From positions 1-11,802 of the forward strand of contig CAYSZS010000027.1 of NCBI GenBank assembly GCA_964435575.1: DNA of 11,802 bases. Direction: 5' to 3'. The position numbers and the translations under genes were made by a program. The first letter of the stretch is position 1, and each line of letters opens with the position of its first letter. This DNA comes from GWB1-39-12 sp964435575 (lineage in GTDB: Bacteria > Patescibacteriota > Microgenomatia > UBA8517). The notes beneath the pieces are model-generated. The model worked only from the letters and a program-made list of their open reading frames with translations. It made no database searches and was not told where the DNA came from. This document shows, piece by piece, positions 1 to 4,818 of the stretch.

Positions 1-2
1 AA

Positions 3-44
3 GGGTGGAGACACCTAAAAATCCACCAGCCTCCGTGCTGGTGG
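3..44 (+). terminator. Tandem hairpins, possible terminator of an upstream unit
   Basis: Positions 3-7 and 12-16 can pair around a GAGA tetraloop. Positions 23-30 and 37-44 form a perfect 8-bp GC-rich stem (CCACCAGC/GCTGGTGG) with a 6-nt loop, followed by TAGTTT. A competing pairing, 4-9 with 22-27 (GGTGGA/TCCACC), would disrupt both, which is attenuator-like. The T-tract is weak and the upstream gene is outside the window, so terminator, attenuator and small structured RNA end all remain possible. Confidence 0.4.
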
Positions 45-71
45 TAGTTTAATCAAAATATTAATAAACCC

Positions 72-719
72 ATGCCTAAAAAAGAAGTAGTCATTAAGAA
101 TGTAACAATTTTGGCCGCCTACCTCTTGGTCATTTGGGGATTTTATCGCTTCCTTTTTAAACTGCCTGAAGAGGTTGAGGAGCTTTTTATAAAGCCACTC
201 CTTTGGCTTGGTCCTGTAATCTATCTTGTTATAAAGGAAAAGGGTGGAATTTCTTCCTTGGGAGTTAGCTCGAAAAATTTATTCCCGGCGATTTATATAT
301 CGCTGGCCCTGGGAGCCGTCTTTGCGATAGAGGGGGTCTTTATAAATCTTGTCAAATACGGTGGAGTGGATTTTTCTGCAAATCTTGGAGATAAGCCCTT
401 CTTTCTGGCAATAGGACTTTCTTTGGTAACGGCAGTGACAGAAGAGATTACTTTCAGGGGATATCTTTTCAATAGGGTCTGGAGTGTAATGGGAGGTGAG
501 TGGAGAGCAAATTTCCTGACTAGTTTTGTCTGGGCTTTAGTTCACATTCCGGTTGCAATCTTTTGGTGGGACTTGAACCTTCAGGGAACTTTAATTCTTC
601 TTCTCCTTACAACAATTTTTGGCATCGGGTCCGCTTTTGTTTTCGCCAGGACGAAAAACGTGGCCTCGTCAATCCTTTTACATTTCCTCTGGGAATGGCC
701 GATTGTGCTTTTTAGATGA
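72..719 (+). CDS. CPBP family intramembrane metalloprotease (CAAX/Abi type)
   Basis: A 215-residue, very hydrophobic protein with several predicted membrane segments (about residues 10-29, 42-55, 72-94, 110-122, 150-166, 171-193). The family motifs are in order. The glutamate pair and arginine of EExxxR are E124-E125 and R129, in TEEITFRGYLFNRVW. The second motif is W154xxxH158, and the third is H204 in SSILLHFLWEW, with E208 where many members have N or D. These residues bind the metal in type II CAAX-like glutamic proteases. Bacterial members serve in peptide maturation, bacteriocin self-immunity or membrane-protein turnover, and no substrate is indicated here. The start follows an AT-rich stretch (TATTAA at 59-64, 7 nt before the ATG) without a Shine-Dalgarno sequence. 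It stands alone on its strand, followed at once by an intergenic palindromic repeat. The family assignment is strong and the biological role open. Confidence 0.85.
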   Translation: MPKKEVVIKNVTILAAYLLVIWGFYRFLFKLPEEVEELFIKPLLWLGPVIYLVIKEKGGISSLGVSSKNLFPAIYISLALGAVFAIEGVFINLVKYGGVDFSANLGDKPFFLAIGLSLVTAVTEEITFRGYLFNRVWSVMGGEWRANFLTSFVWALVHIPVAIFWWDLNLQGTLILLLLTTIFGIGSAFVFARTKNVASSILLHFLWEWPIVLFR

Positions 720-721
720 TA

Positions 722-766
722 AATAATTTGTCCCTGGGACGTTTGACGTACTTCAAATTAGTTTCG
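722..766. repeat. Intergenic palindromic repeat, copy 1 (long form)
   Basis: This 45-nt element matches 2208-2252 with three mismatches (750, 762 and 764). It begins AATAATTTGTCC and ends CTTCAAATTAG plus a few bases. The outer arms TAATTTG and CAAATTA are perfect inverted repeats. The inner arms GGACGT and ACGTAC pair except for one mismatch that copy 3 lacks. It starts 3 nt after the stop of the CPBP protease gene. Confidence 0.75.
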
Positions 767-773
767 GTAGGGA

Positions 774-779
774 TATAAT
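774..779 (+). promoter_or_regulatory. -10 element of the toxin-antitoxin unit
   Basis: A perfect TATAAT ends 9 nt before the ATG at 789, so initiation would give a leader of only 2-3 nt. There is no Shine-Dalgarno sequence. A TTGACG at 743-748, inside the repeat, lies 25 nt upstream of the -10, too far for a standard -35. Confidence 0.6.
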
Positions 780-788
780 GAAATTGAT

Positions 789-1124
789 ATGGTTTGGAAT
801 CTTTACTTTTTTCAAACGTCAAGAGGAGAAAAAGTAGTTAAGGAGTTTATTAAGAGTCTTTCTGGAAAGACAATCGGAAAAATAGCACAACACATTGATC
901 TTTTAAAAACACACGGTCCATTTTTGAGTATGCCTTACTCTAAAAAACTTACAAAAGATATAAGTGAGTTGAGAATTAGAGGAAAAGGGGAAATTAGAAT
1001 TTTCTATACATTTTCAAAAAATAATATTTATTTACTACATGCTTTCAAGAAAAAGACTCAGAAAACCCCTAAGAAGGAAATTGGAATAGCCGAAGACAGA
1101 AAAAGGGTACTTGAATCCTCATAA
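789..1124 (+). CDS. HigB-like toxin (RelE superfamily, phage Gp49-like/DUF891)
   Basis: A 111-residue basic protein with the DUF891 pattern: a central strand-rich segment with SKKLTKDISELRIRG (51-65), then IRIFYTF (69-75), YLLHAFKKKTQKTP (81-94) and a C-terminal helix starting with KKEIGIAEDRKR. In this family the K/R-rich surface and the HAFxKKTxKTP segment form the mRNA-interferase active region used for ribosome-dependent cleavage. The XRE-type gene downstream is the expected antitoxin, and toxin-first order is typical of higBA. The promoter TATAAT lies 9 nt upstream. The unit sits between two copies of the same intergenic palindrome, which suggests it may have moved or been rearranged as a cassette. 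RelE-superfamily membership is secure; activity is inferred. Confidence 0.85.
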   Translation: MVWNLYFFQTSRGEKVVKEFIKSLSGKTIGKIAQHIDLLKTHGPFLSMPYSKKLTKDISELRIRGKGEIRIFYTFSKNNIYLLHAFKKKTQKTPKKEIGIAEDRKRVLESS

Positions 1125-1189
1125 CGTATATGTTATTATCTTCCGAAGCTTGTTTTAGAAAAATCACAAGCAGTGCTTATATTTGGAAC

Positions 1190-1462
1190 ATGGAAGAATG
1201 GAATGAAATTAAAAAAGAACTTCTAAAAAACAAGGAAACTTACAAAGAATATAAGATACTTGAGCCGAAGTATAAACTTATTTCCCAACTTATTAGTGCC
1301 AGGACAAAAAAAGGAATGACTCAAAAAGACCTGGCCGACAAAATTGGAACAAAACAATCGGCAATTGCAAGACTCGAGTCGGGTAATGCTAACCCCTCAT
1401 TTGATTTTTTGAAAAAAGTGACTTCAGCGCTTGGTTCTGAGTTAATCGTCCAAATAAAATAA
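1190..1462 (+). CDS. XRE-family antitoxin (HigA-like)
   Basis: A 90-residue protein with a helix-turn-helix at about residues 33-70 (MTQKDLADKIGTKQSAIARL, then ESGNANPS), typical of Cro/C1-type antitoxins that neutralise a RelE/HigB toxin and repress their own promoter. The reading frame is open upstream to an ATG at 1130. The first 20 codons from there (MLLSSEACFRKITSSAYIWN) look unlike the family, and the antitoxin-like sequence begins at MEEWNEIKKE, so I place the start at 1190. That leaves 65 nt after the toxin stop. TGCTTATAT at 1174-1182 could act as a weak internal extended -10, giving the antitoxin its own supply. No Shine-Dalgarno sequence is visible at either start. Its TAA stop lies inside repeat copy 2. 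Confidence 0.85.
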   Translation: MEEWNEIKKELLKNKETYKEYKILEPKYKLISQLISARTKKGMTQKDLADKIGTKQSAIARLESGNANPSFDFLKKVTSALGSELIVQIK

Positions 1463-1481
1463 TTTGTCTTCAAATTAGCTC
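1458..1481. repeat. Intergenic palindromic repeat, copy 2 (compact form), likely bidirectional terminator
   Basis: It has the same outer ends as copies 1 and 3 (AATAATTTGTC, then TTCAAATTAGCTC) but lacks the roughly 19 inner bases. What remains is a perfect hairpin, TAATTTG-TCTT-CAAATTA (1460-1466/1471-1477). It lies in the 34-nt gap between the convergent antitoxin and acyltransferase genes and overlaps the antitoxin stop codon, so it could end transcription from both sides. Confidence 0.65.
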
Positions 1482-1496
1482 TAGAATACGATTCCT

Positions 1497-2186
1497 TTAC
1501 ATTTCCAGGAGTTTTCCTCTTAGCAAATGAGTTAGGCTTTGTCTTTCCATACGCCGATAGGAATATTTTCCTACCCTTGGCACGGATATCTGTTTACCAA
1601 AAATTACAGACACATGATCACGGTGCAATCCATTTAGGAGTTTTGGTATATTATGACCTTTTGGCAGTATTTTTTCAAAACCCTTAAGTCGTATAGGAAT
1701 TATTGGATAACCGCCCTGTAAAGCCAAATCTGAAGCTCCATGATGGAGTTCTCTTTCCTCGAGGGGCAATGAAGTTCTCGTGCCCTCCGGAGCAATAACC
1801 AAACTATATCCAGCATCAAGAAATCTACGAGACATTTCCATACTTTCTAAAATGCCATTTGTATTTTGCCTTTCCATCGGATAGGTATTAAGAACAAGCG
1901 AATGAGCTATCGTCATTAACTCGTTTCGGTACCAGTAATCTTTTGCTGCCGGGAATACTTCATATTCTCGGATGCCTCGTGGACTTGCGAATCTGATAGA
2001 AAAAGGATCCAGGTGACTTGAGTGAGGAAAAAAATATAGTATTGATGGAGATGTTTTGATAATGTCTAAATTTTCTTGTCCAAAGATTTCGTACTTAAAT
2101 ACATGAAGGGGAGTACTGAGCACGTCTCTGACAAGTTCGATAGTAGGCCCATTTCCAAAGATACCGACTTTATTTTCCGCTGACAT
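1497..2186 (-). CDS. PlsC-like 1-acylglycerol-3-phosphate acyltransferase family protein
   Basis: A 229-residue protein with the signatures of the LPLAT/PlsC superfamily. The catalytic HxxxxD is H55-D60 in FFPHSSHLDPF. The substrate-binding EGTR is E134-R137 in VIAPEGTRTS. YPIIPI at 160-165 corresponds to the usual VPIVPV block. Such enzymes transfer an acyl chain from acyl-ACP or acyl-CoA to a lysolipid at the inner membrane face. The real acceptor is uncertain, because many reduced genomes keep a PlsC homologue without a full phospholipid pathway. No clear membrane segment is visible, so association is probably peripheral. It is the only minus-strand gene here. It converges on the antitoxin gene and diverges from the GNAT gene with an 84-nt promoter region between. 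A TGTTATACT extended -10 ends 9 nt from its ATG. Confidence 0.82.
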   Translation of the reverse strand: MSAENKVGIFGNGPTIELVRDVLSTPLHVFKYEIFGQENLDIIKTSPSILYFFPHSSHLDPFSIRFASPRGIREYEVFPAAKDYWYRNELMTIAHSLVLNTYPMERQNTNGILESMEMSRRFLDAGYSLVIAPEGTRTSLPLEERELHHGASDLALQGGYPIIPIRLKGFEKILPKGHNIPKLLNGLHRDHVSVIFGKQISVPRVGKYSYRRMERQSLTHLLRGKLLEM

Positions 2187-2195
2187 CTTGAGGGA

Positions 2196-2204
2196 AGTAT
2201 AACA
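2196..2204 (-). promoter_or_regulatory. Extended -10 of the acyltransferase gene
   Basis: On the minus strand this reads TGTTATACT, a TGn plus TATACT element ending 9 nt before the ATG at 2186. It predicts a near-leaderless transcript. Confidence 0.6.
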
Positions 2205-2207
2205 CCG

Positions 2208-2252
2208 AATAATTTGTCCCTGGGACGTTTGACGTCCTTCAAATTAGCTCCG
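2208..2252. repeat. Intergenic palindromic repeat, copy 3 (long form)
   Basis: This is the best-formed copy. Outer arms TAATTTG and CAAATTA enclose a perfect inner stem GGACGT-TTG-ACGTCC (2223-2237), with TCCCTG unpaired on one side and TT on the other. It lies between two divergent promoters (2196-2204 minus, 2256-2264 plus), so it cannot be only a terminator. It could affect both promoters, or simply be an inserted repeat. Confidence 0.75.
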
Positions 2253-2255
2253 ACT

Positions 2256-2264
2256 TGATATACT
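2256..2264 (+). promoter_or_regulatory. Extended -10 of the GNAT gene
   Basis: TGATATACT ends 6 nt before the ATG at 2271, so initiation is expected at or next to the A of the start codon. The spacing is the same as at 2838 and 7554. Confidence 0.65.
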
Positions 2265-2270
2265 TCAATT

Positions 2271-2726
2271 ATGAATATTAGAATGGCTAGAGTTACTGAC
2301 TACGAGACTTTGAAGAAGATTAAACCGTCTATAAACGATAGAACAATTGAAGAAAGACTTAAGAAGCAAAAGGAAGGAAAAGTAGAATTTATGGTTTTGG
2401 AAGATAATAATGAACCCGTTAGTTTTGTTCTTTTGAAATGGGAAGGTAAGAAAACTCATCCTGAATACCCGGATATGGAAGATCTTTATACAAAGGAAGA
2501 ATCCGGAAGGAAAGGTTATGCAACATTACTAATTAAAGAATGCGAGAAAAGGGTGAAAGAAAAAGGTTTTAAAAAAATAGGTATGGCAGTAAATCCAGAT
2601 AAAAATTCAAAAGCAAAAGTTTTTTATGAGAGGTTGGGTTATAAGCATTACGGAAGTAAACCTTATGTTGACGCTGTTTATAATGGGGCTGAAGATTGGG
2701 TAATTGATTTAGAAAAAGAAATGTAG
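2271..2726 (+). CDS. GNAT family N-acetyltransferase
   Basis: A 151-residue protein with the GNAT fold pattern. N-terminal strand MNIRMARVTDYETL is followed by a helix, a central strand (VEFMVLE, about 38-44; PVSFVLLKW, 49-57), and the acetyl-CoA pyrophosphate-binding loop GRKGYATLLI at 79-88, with R80, G82 and A84 in the R/QxxGxG/A positions. A late NPDKNSKAKVFYERLGYKHYG block (108-128) is typical of motif B. It would transfer an acetyl group from acetyl-CoA to an amine, with unknown substrate (small molecule, peptide or ribosomal protein). It is monocistronic: it has its own promoter and is separated by 111 nt from the CYTH gene, which has another. The region is lysine- and glutamate-rich and AT-rich like its neighbours. 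Confidence 0.85.
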   Translation: MNIRMARVTDYETLKKIKPSINDRTIEERLKKQKEGKVEFMVLEDNNEPVSFVLLKWEGKKTHPEYPDMEDLYTKEESGRKGYATLLIKECEKRVKEKGFKKIGMAVNPDKNSKAKVFYERLGYKHYGSKPYVDAVYNGAEDWVIDLEKEM

Positions 2727-2728
2727 AG

Positions 2729-2754
2729 AACCTATTTCCTCCCCACCATAGGTT
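2729..2754 (+). terminator. Inverted repeat after the GNAT gene
   Basis: AACCTAT (2729-2735) and ATAGGTT (2748-2754) are a perfect 7-bp inverted repeat around a pyrimidine-rich 12-nt loop, 2 nt after the stop codon. No T-tract follows, so intrinsic termination is uncertain. The next 60 nt (2755-2815) are noticeably richer in G and C, and I recognise nothing in them. Confidence 0.35.
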
Positions 2755-2822
2755 ATAGGTCGCCAAGGCTTTGTAGACGGCGCGTGGGCAAGCATGGCTT
2801 CTGTAATTTTTCGGTCGTTCTC

Positions 2823-2831
2823 TGATATAAT
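2823..2831 (+). promoter_or_regulatory. Extended -10 of the CYTH gene
   Basis: TGATATAAT is a consensus extended -10 ending 6 nt before the ATG at 2838. No -35-like hexamer stands at the right distance. The spacing predicts a leaderless mRNA and argues for the ATG at 2838 over the in-frame TTG at 2832. Confidence 0.7.
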
Positions 2832-2837
2832 TTGACC

Positions 2838-3317
2838 ATGGATTATGAAATAGAGAGAAAGTTTTTAGTTAAAAAACTTCCAGATCTATCGGGTAAAACT
2901 AAACAGAGTTTTGAAAGGTATTACCTTTACCGCGGAGAAGGAATTGATATTAGGATCCAAAAGGTAAACGATATCTATGAGTTTGAAAGAAAAAGTGAAA
3001 CGTCGGAGTTAGGAAGAGAAACTAAAAAATTTGAAATTACGAAGGGAGAGTTCGCAGCACTTAAGAGAAGTTTTGGGGATGTAATTGTTAGAGATAGTTA
3101 TCTTATTTCTGAAAATCCTGAAACAACAATAAAAATTTATCACGGAAAGTTTGAAGGTTTGGTTCGGGCAGAGGTAGAATTTACTTCTAAAGAAAATGCC
3201 AATAAATTTACTCCACCTTCTTGGATGGGAGAGGAAATTACGGATACTCCTCTCGGGCGAGATTCTAGACTTCTGGATTTGACCGAGGAAGAATTTAAAA
3301 AATTGCTAAGAAAGTAA
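2838..3317 (+). CDS. CYTH domain protein (triphosphate tunnel metalloenzyme; CyaB/thiamine-triphosphatase-like)
   Basis: A protein of 159 residues from the ATG at 2838. It opens with the diagnostic ExExK motif (E4, E6, K8 in MDYEIERKFL). It continues with the alternating charged strands expected of the tunnel fold: DIRIQKV, YEFERKSE, KKFEITKGEF, TIKIYHGKF, LVRAEVEF. It ends with the EITDTPLGRDSRL block near the C-terminus. CYTH enzymes bind triphosphate groups in a basic/acidic tunnel with Mg or Mn and act as inorganic triphosphatase, thiamine triphosphatase or class IV adenylate cyclase. Sequence alone does not separate these, and hydrolysis of inorganic triphosphate is the commonest bacterial activity. 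There is no CHAD domain, so this is the short form. It is monocistronic. Confidence 0.85.
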   Translation: MDYEIERKFLVKKLPDLSGKTKQSFERYYLYRGEGIDIRIQKVNDIYEFERKSETSELGRETKKFEITKGEFAALKRSFGDVIVRDSYLISENPETTIKIYHGKFEGLVRAEVEFTSKENANKFTPPSWMGEEITDTPLGRDSRLLDLTEEEFKKLLRK

Positions 3318-3342
3318 ACCCATTTCCTGCGTGCTACTTTTC

Positions 3343-3371
3343 TTGAATTCGAATCAAAGTTGCGATATCAT
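3343..3371 (+). promoter_or_regulatory. Promoter of the DUF5667-like gene
   Basis: TTGAAT (3343-3348) and TATCAT (3366-3371) are separated by 17 nt, a standard sigma-70 arrangement. Initiation would fall about 6 nt before the ATG at 3385. The upstream in-frame ATG at 3331 lies ahead of this promoter, which supports 3385 as the start. Confidence 0.5.
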
Positions 3372-3384
3372 ACAAGTACTTTCC

Positions 3385-4014
3385 ATGTTTCGAAAAGTTT
3401 TAATCGCAGCCTTGGTACTTATTGCCGCCTTCGGCATATTACTAATTTCTGTTTTTAGAACCGCGTCCGTAAAATACCAGTTTAGCGATACTGGAAAGCA
3501 AGTCAATGCTAGGGTGCTGGGAGAGACCACAGAAGTTATTGACTATAATCTTCCATATCCCGGTAAAGTCCTTCCGGATAGCCCCTTATGGTCCGTAAAG
3601 GCTCTTCGGGATAGAGTATGGCTTTGGGTAACCACGAATCCTACACGGAAAGCCGAACTTAAACTTCTTTTTGCCGATAAAAGATTGGGAAGTTCAAAAA
3701 TTTTATTTGAAAAAGGGAAGTTTGAGGAGGGATTAACAACGCTAACGAAAGCCGAAAAATACCTTGAAGAGGTGGGTTGGCAGGAAGAGGAGAATAGAAA
3801 GATGGGTATTGAAACCTCAGGCTTCTTAGAGATTTTAGCCAGAGCCTCGCTTAAACACTACGAAGTAATGCAAAATATTCTCACAATAGCCCCTGAAGCG
3901 GCCAGACCGACAATTATTCAAACTCAGGGTTATTCTAAAAGAGTCTTCGAAAATTCCAGAAATGCTCTTTTGGAAAAGGGAAAGAGTGCTCCAGAAAACC
4001 CGTTTGCTTGGTAA
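3385..4014 (+). CDS. Membrane-anchored DUF5667-like protein
   Basis: A protein of 209 residues from the ATG at 3385. An open frame extends upstream to 3331, but those 18 residues precede the promoter and the signal-anchor. Residues 4-24 form one hydrophobic segment after MFRK, a signal-anchor or uncleaved signal peptide, and the rest should lie outside the membrane. Residues 61-101 carry the DUF5667 signature: KVLPDSPLW, a VKALRDRVWLW helix, then TNPTRKAELKLLFADKRL. Several amphipathic helices rich in E, K and L follow to about 195. The domain is frequent in CPR bacteria and Actinobacteria and has no known biochemical role; a helical extracytoplasmic scaffold is a reasonable guess. It is followed by 223 nt without a gene and is therefore likely monocistronic. 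Confidence 0.7.
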   Translation: MFRKVLIAALVLIAAFGILLISVFRTASVKYQFSDTGKQVNARVLGETTEVIDYNLPYPGKVLPDSPLWSVKALRDRVWLWVTTNPTRKAELKLLFADKRLGSSKILFEKGKFEEGLTTLTKAEKYLEEVGWQEEENRKMGIETSGFLEILARASLKHYEVMQNILTIAPEAARPTIIQTQGYSKRVFENSRNALLEKGKSAPENPFAW

Positions 4015-4055
4015 GAAGTTTATTCTTTGTACACTTTATTTGAAGACGCGCTCAT

Positions 4056-4077
4056 AAAATTATTCCAGAATTTTTTT
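4056..4077 (+). terminator. Weak AT-only hairpin with T-tract
   Basis: AAAATT (4056-4061) and AATTTT (4069-4074) pair around ATTCCAG, in a run of seven T (4071-4077), about 40 nt after the DUF5667 gene. The stem contains no G-C pair, so termination would be weak. The rest of 4015-4134 shows only a small GC-rich hairpin near 4113-4134 (GGCCTCG...GGCC). Confidence 0.35.
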
Positions 4078-4134
4078 CTCTATTAAAAGACCTCTCTCTT
4101 GGTTGAAAAAGTTGGCCTCGTTGCGAGTCTGGCC

Positions 4135-4168
4135 TGATATATTATGACCCAAATATTAATAGTTGACA
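4135..4168 (+). promoter_or_regulatory. Candidate nrdR promoter elements
   Basis: TGATATATT (4135-4143) is a good extended -10, giving a leader of about 88 nt. Separately, a perfect -35 TTGACA (4163-4168) lies upstream of AT-rich sequence where a poor -10 (AAACAT at 4186-4191, 17-nt spacing) could work. In either case nrdR would have a longer leader than its neighbours. Confidence 0.45.
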
Positions 4169-4215
4169 TTCTAGGTATAGGGTTTAAACATATTTATTGT
4201 CACTACTGGTAGTGG
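4168..4215 (+). promoter_or_regulatory. Pair of candidate NrdR boxes
   Basis: Two CTA-N4-TAG cores stand at 4171-4180 (CTAGGTATAG) and 4203-4212 (CTACTGGTAG). The second lies in a perfect CACTAC-TG-GTAGTG palindrome (4201-4214). They are 32 bp apart, three helical turns. That is the usual layout of tandem 16-bp NrdR boxes, whose consensus resembles ACACWATATATWGTGT; I count 11 and 10 matches of 16. Placement just before nrdR and over the TTGACA fits autoregulation of nrdR and perhaps of nrdJ. Confidence 0.55.
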
Positions 4216-4237
4216 ATTTTGTTTACACCTGTGAAAT

Positions 4238-4678
4238 ATGAAGTGTCCATTTTGTGCTAACGGAGAAACCGAGGTTCTTGAGTCAAGGGTGGTTGAGATC
4301 GGGAATGTAATAAGAAGAAGAAGGAAATGCAACAAATGCGATAAAAGATTTACAACTTACGAGAGAGTCAAAGGAAATGCGCTTTGGGTAATAAAGAAGG
4401 ATGGGAGAAGAGAGGCTTTTGAGAGAGAAAAAGTTAAAAGAGGGATCTTAAGAGCAGTTGAGAAGCGCCCGATTTCGATGGATTTGGTGGACGATATCGT
4501 AGAGAGAGTGGAAAGGGAAATGTTGAGGAAAGAAAAAGAAGAGGTAGGTTCCAGGGCAATCGGTCGAGCTGTATTAAAGCGTCTCAAGAGAGTAGATAAA
4601 GTTGCCTGGCTCAGATTTGCAAGTGTTTACTTAGAATTCGAAGACCTGGAAGATTTTGCAAGAGCAATAAAGACATGA
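4238..4678 (+). CDS. nrdR: Transcriptional repressor NrdR
   Basis: A 146-residue protein, close to the family's usual 150. The N-terminal zinc ribbon has its four cysteines (C3, C6, C31, C34) and the conserved GNVIRRRRKCNKCDKRFTTYERV block (22-44). An ATP-cone domain follows from about residue 49 (LWVIKKDGRREAFEREKVKRGI) to the C-terminus, including VGSRAIGRAVLKRLKRVDKVAWLRFASVY. NrdR binds ATP or dATP through the cone, and in its repressing form binds paired boxes at ribonucleotide reductase promoters. Here it sits 140 nt upstream of nrdJ on the same strand, so its target is next door, and its own upstream region carries a candidate box pair. The start codon is preceded by GTGAAAT, with no Shine-Dalgarno sequence. 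The identification is firm. Confidence 0.96.
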   Translation: MKCPFCANGETEVLESRVVEIGNVIRRRRKCNKCDKRFTTYERVKGNALWVIKKDGRREAFEREKVKRGILRAVEKRPISMDLVDDIVERVEREMLRKEKEEVGSRAIGRAVLKRLKRVDKVAWLRFASVYLEFEDLEDFARAIKT

Positions 4679-4708
4679 GCAAGAGCAATCGTTGAGAATG
4701 GAAAGTTG

Positions 4709-4794
4709 ATTTTGGAAGCTGGATTTTGAAGTTTGAAGATAGATGTTAAACGTTCAAAACTCTAACTTCTAGCATCAAGATCTAACTCCAAAAT
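4709..4794 (+). other. Long imperfect hairpin between nrdR and nrdJ
   Basis: Positions 4709-4747 pair with 4758-4794. The base is a perfect 8-bp stem (ATTTTGGA 4709-4716 with TCCAAAAT 4787-4794). Further pairing runs through 4720-4729/4775-4784, 4735-4738/4766-4769 and 4740-4743/4761-4764, including a few G-U pairs, to an apical loop near AAACGTT. About 30 of 37 positions pair. It ends 24 nt before the nrdJ start. It could be an mRNA processing or attenuation structure, or an old inverted repeat. No strong T-tract follows. Confidence 0.5.
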
Positions 4795-4803
4795 TCTATT
4801 TTC

Positions 4804-4809
4804 TATCAT
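4804..4809 (+). promoter_or_regulatory. Possible -10 of nrdJ
   Basis: TATCAT ends 9 nt before the ATG at 4819, the same distance as at several other genes here. There is no TG extension and no clear -35. nrdJ may instead be read from the nrdR promoter. Confidence 0.35.
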
Positions 4810-4818
4810 CAAAATATT

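Noticed and set aside
1130..1189. Longer N-terminus for the XRE antitoxin
   Set aside because: The extra 20 residues do not resemble the family, and the antitoxin-like sequence begins at the ATG at 1190.
3331..3384. Longer N-terminus for the DUF5667-like protein
   Set aside because: It would place 18 residues before a normal signal-anchor, and the start lies upstream of the TTGAAT/TATCAT promoter.
4144..4212. 22-codon ORF (starting MTQILIVDIL) upstream of nrdR
   Set aside because: It starts on the base right after TGATATATT, so it would lie before the likely transcription start, and it overlaps the candidate NrdR boxes; no sign of coding.
4015..4237. Cobalamin riboswitch upstream of nrdR and nrdJ
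   Set aside because: No B12-box-like GCCACTG sequence and no matching multi-helix layout in this gap or in 4679-4818.
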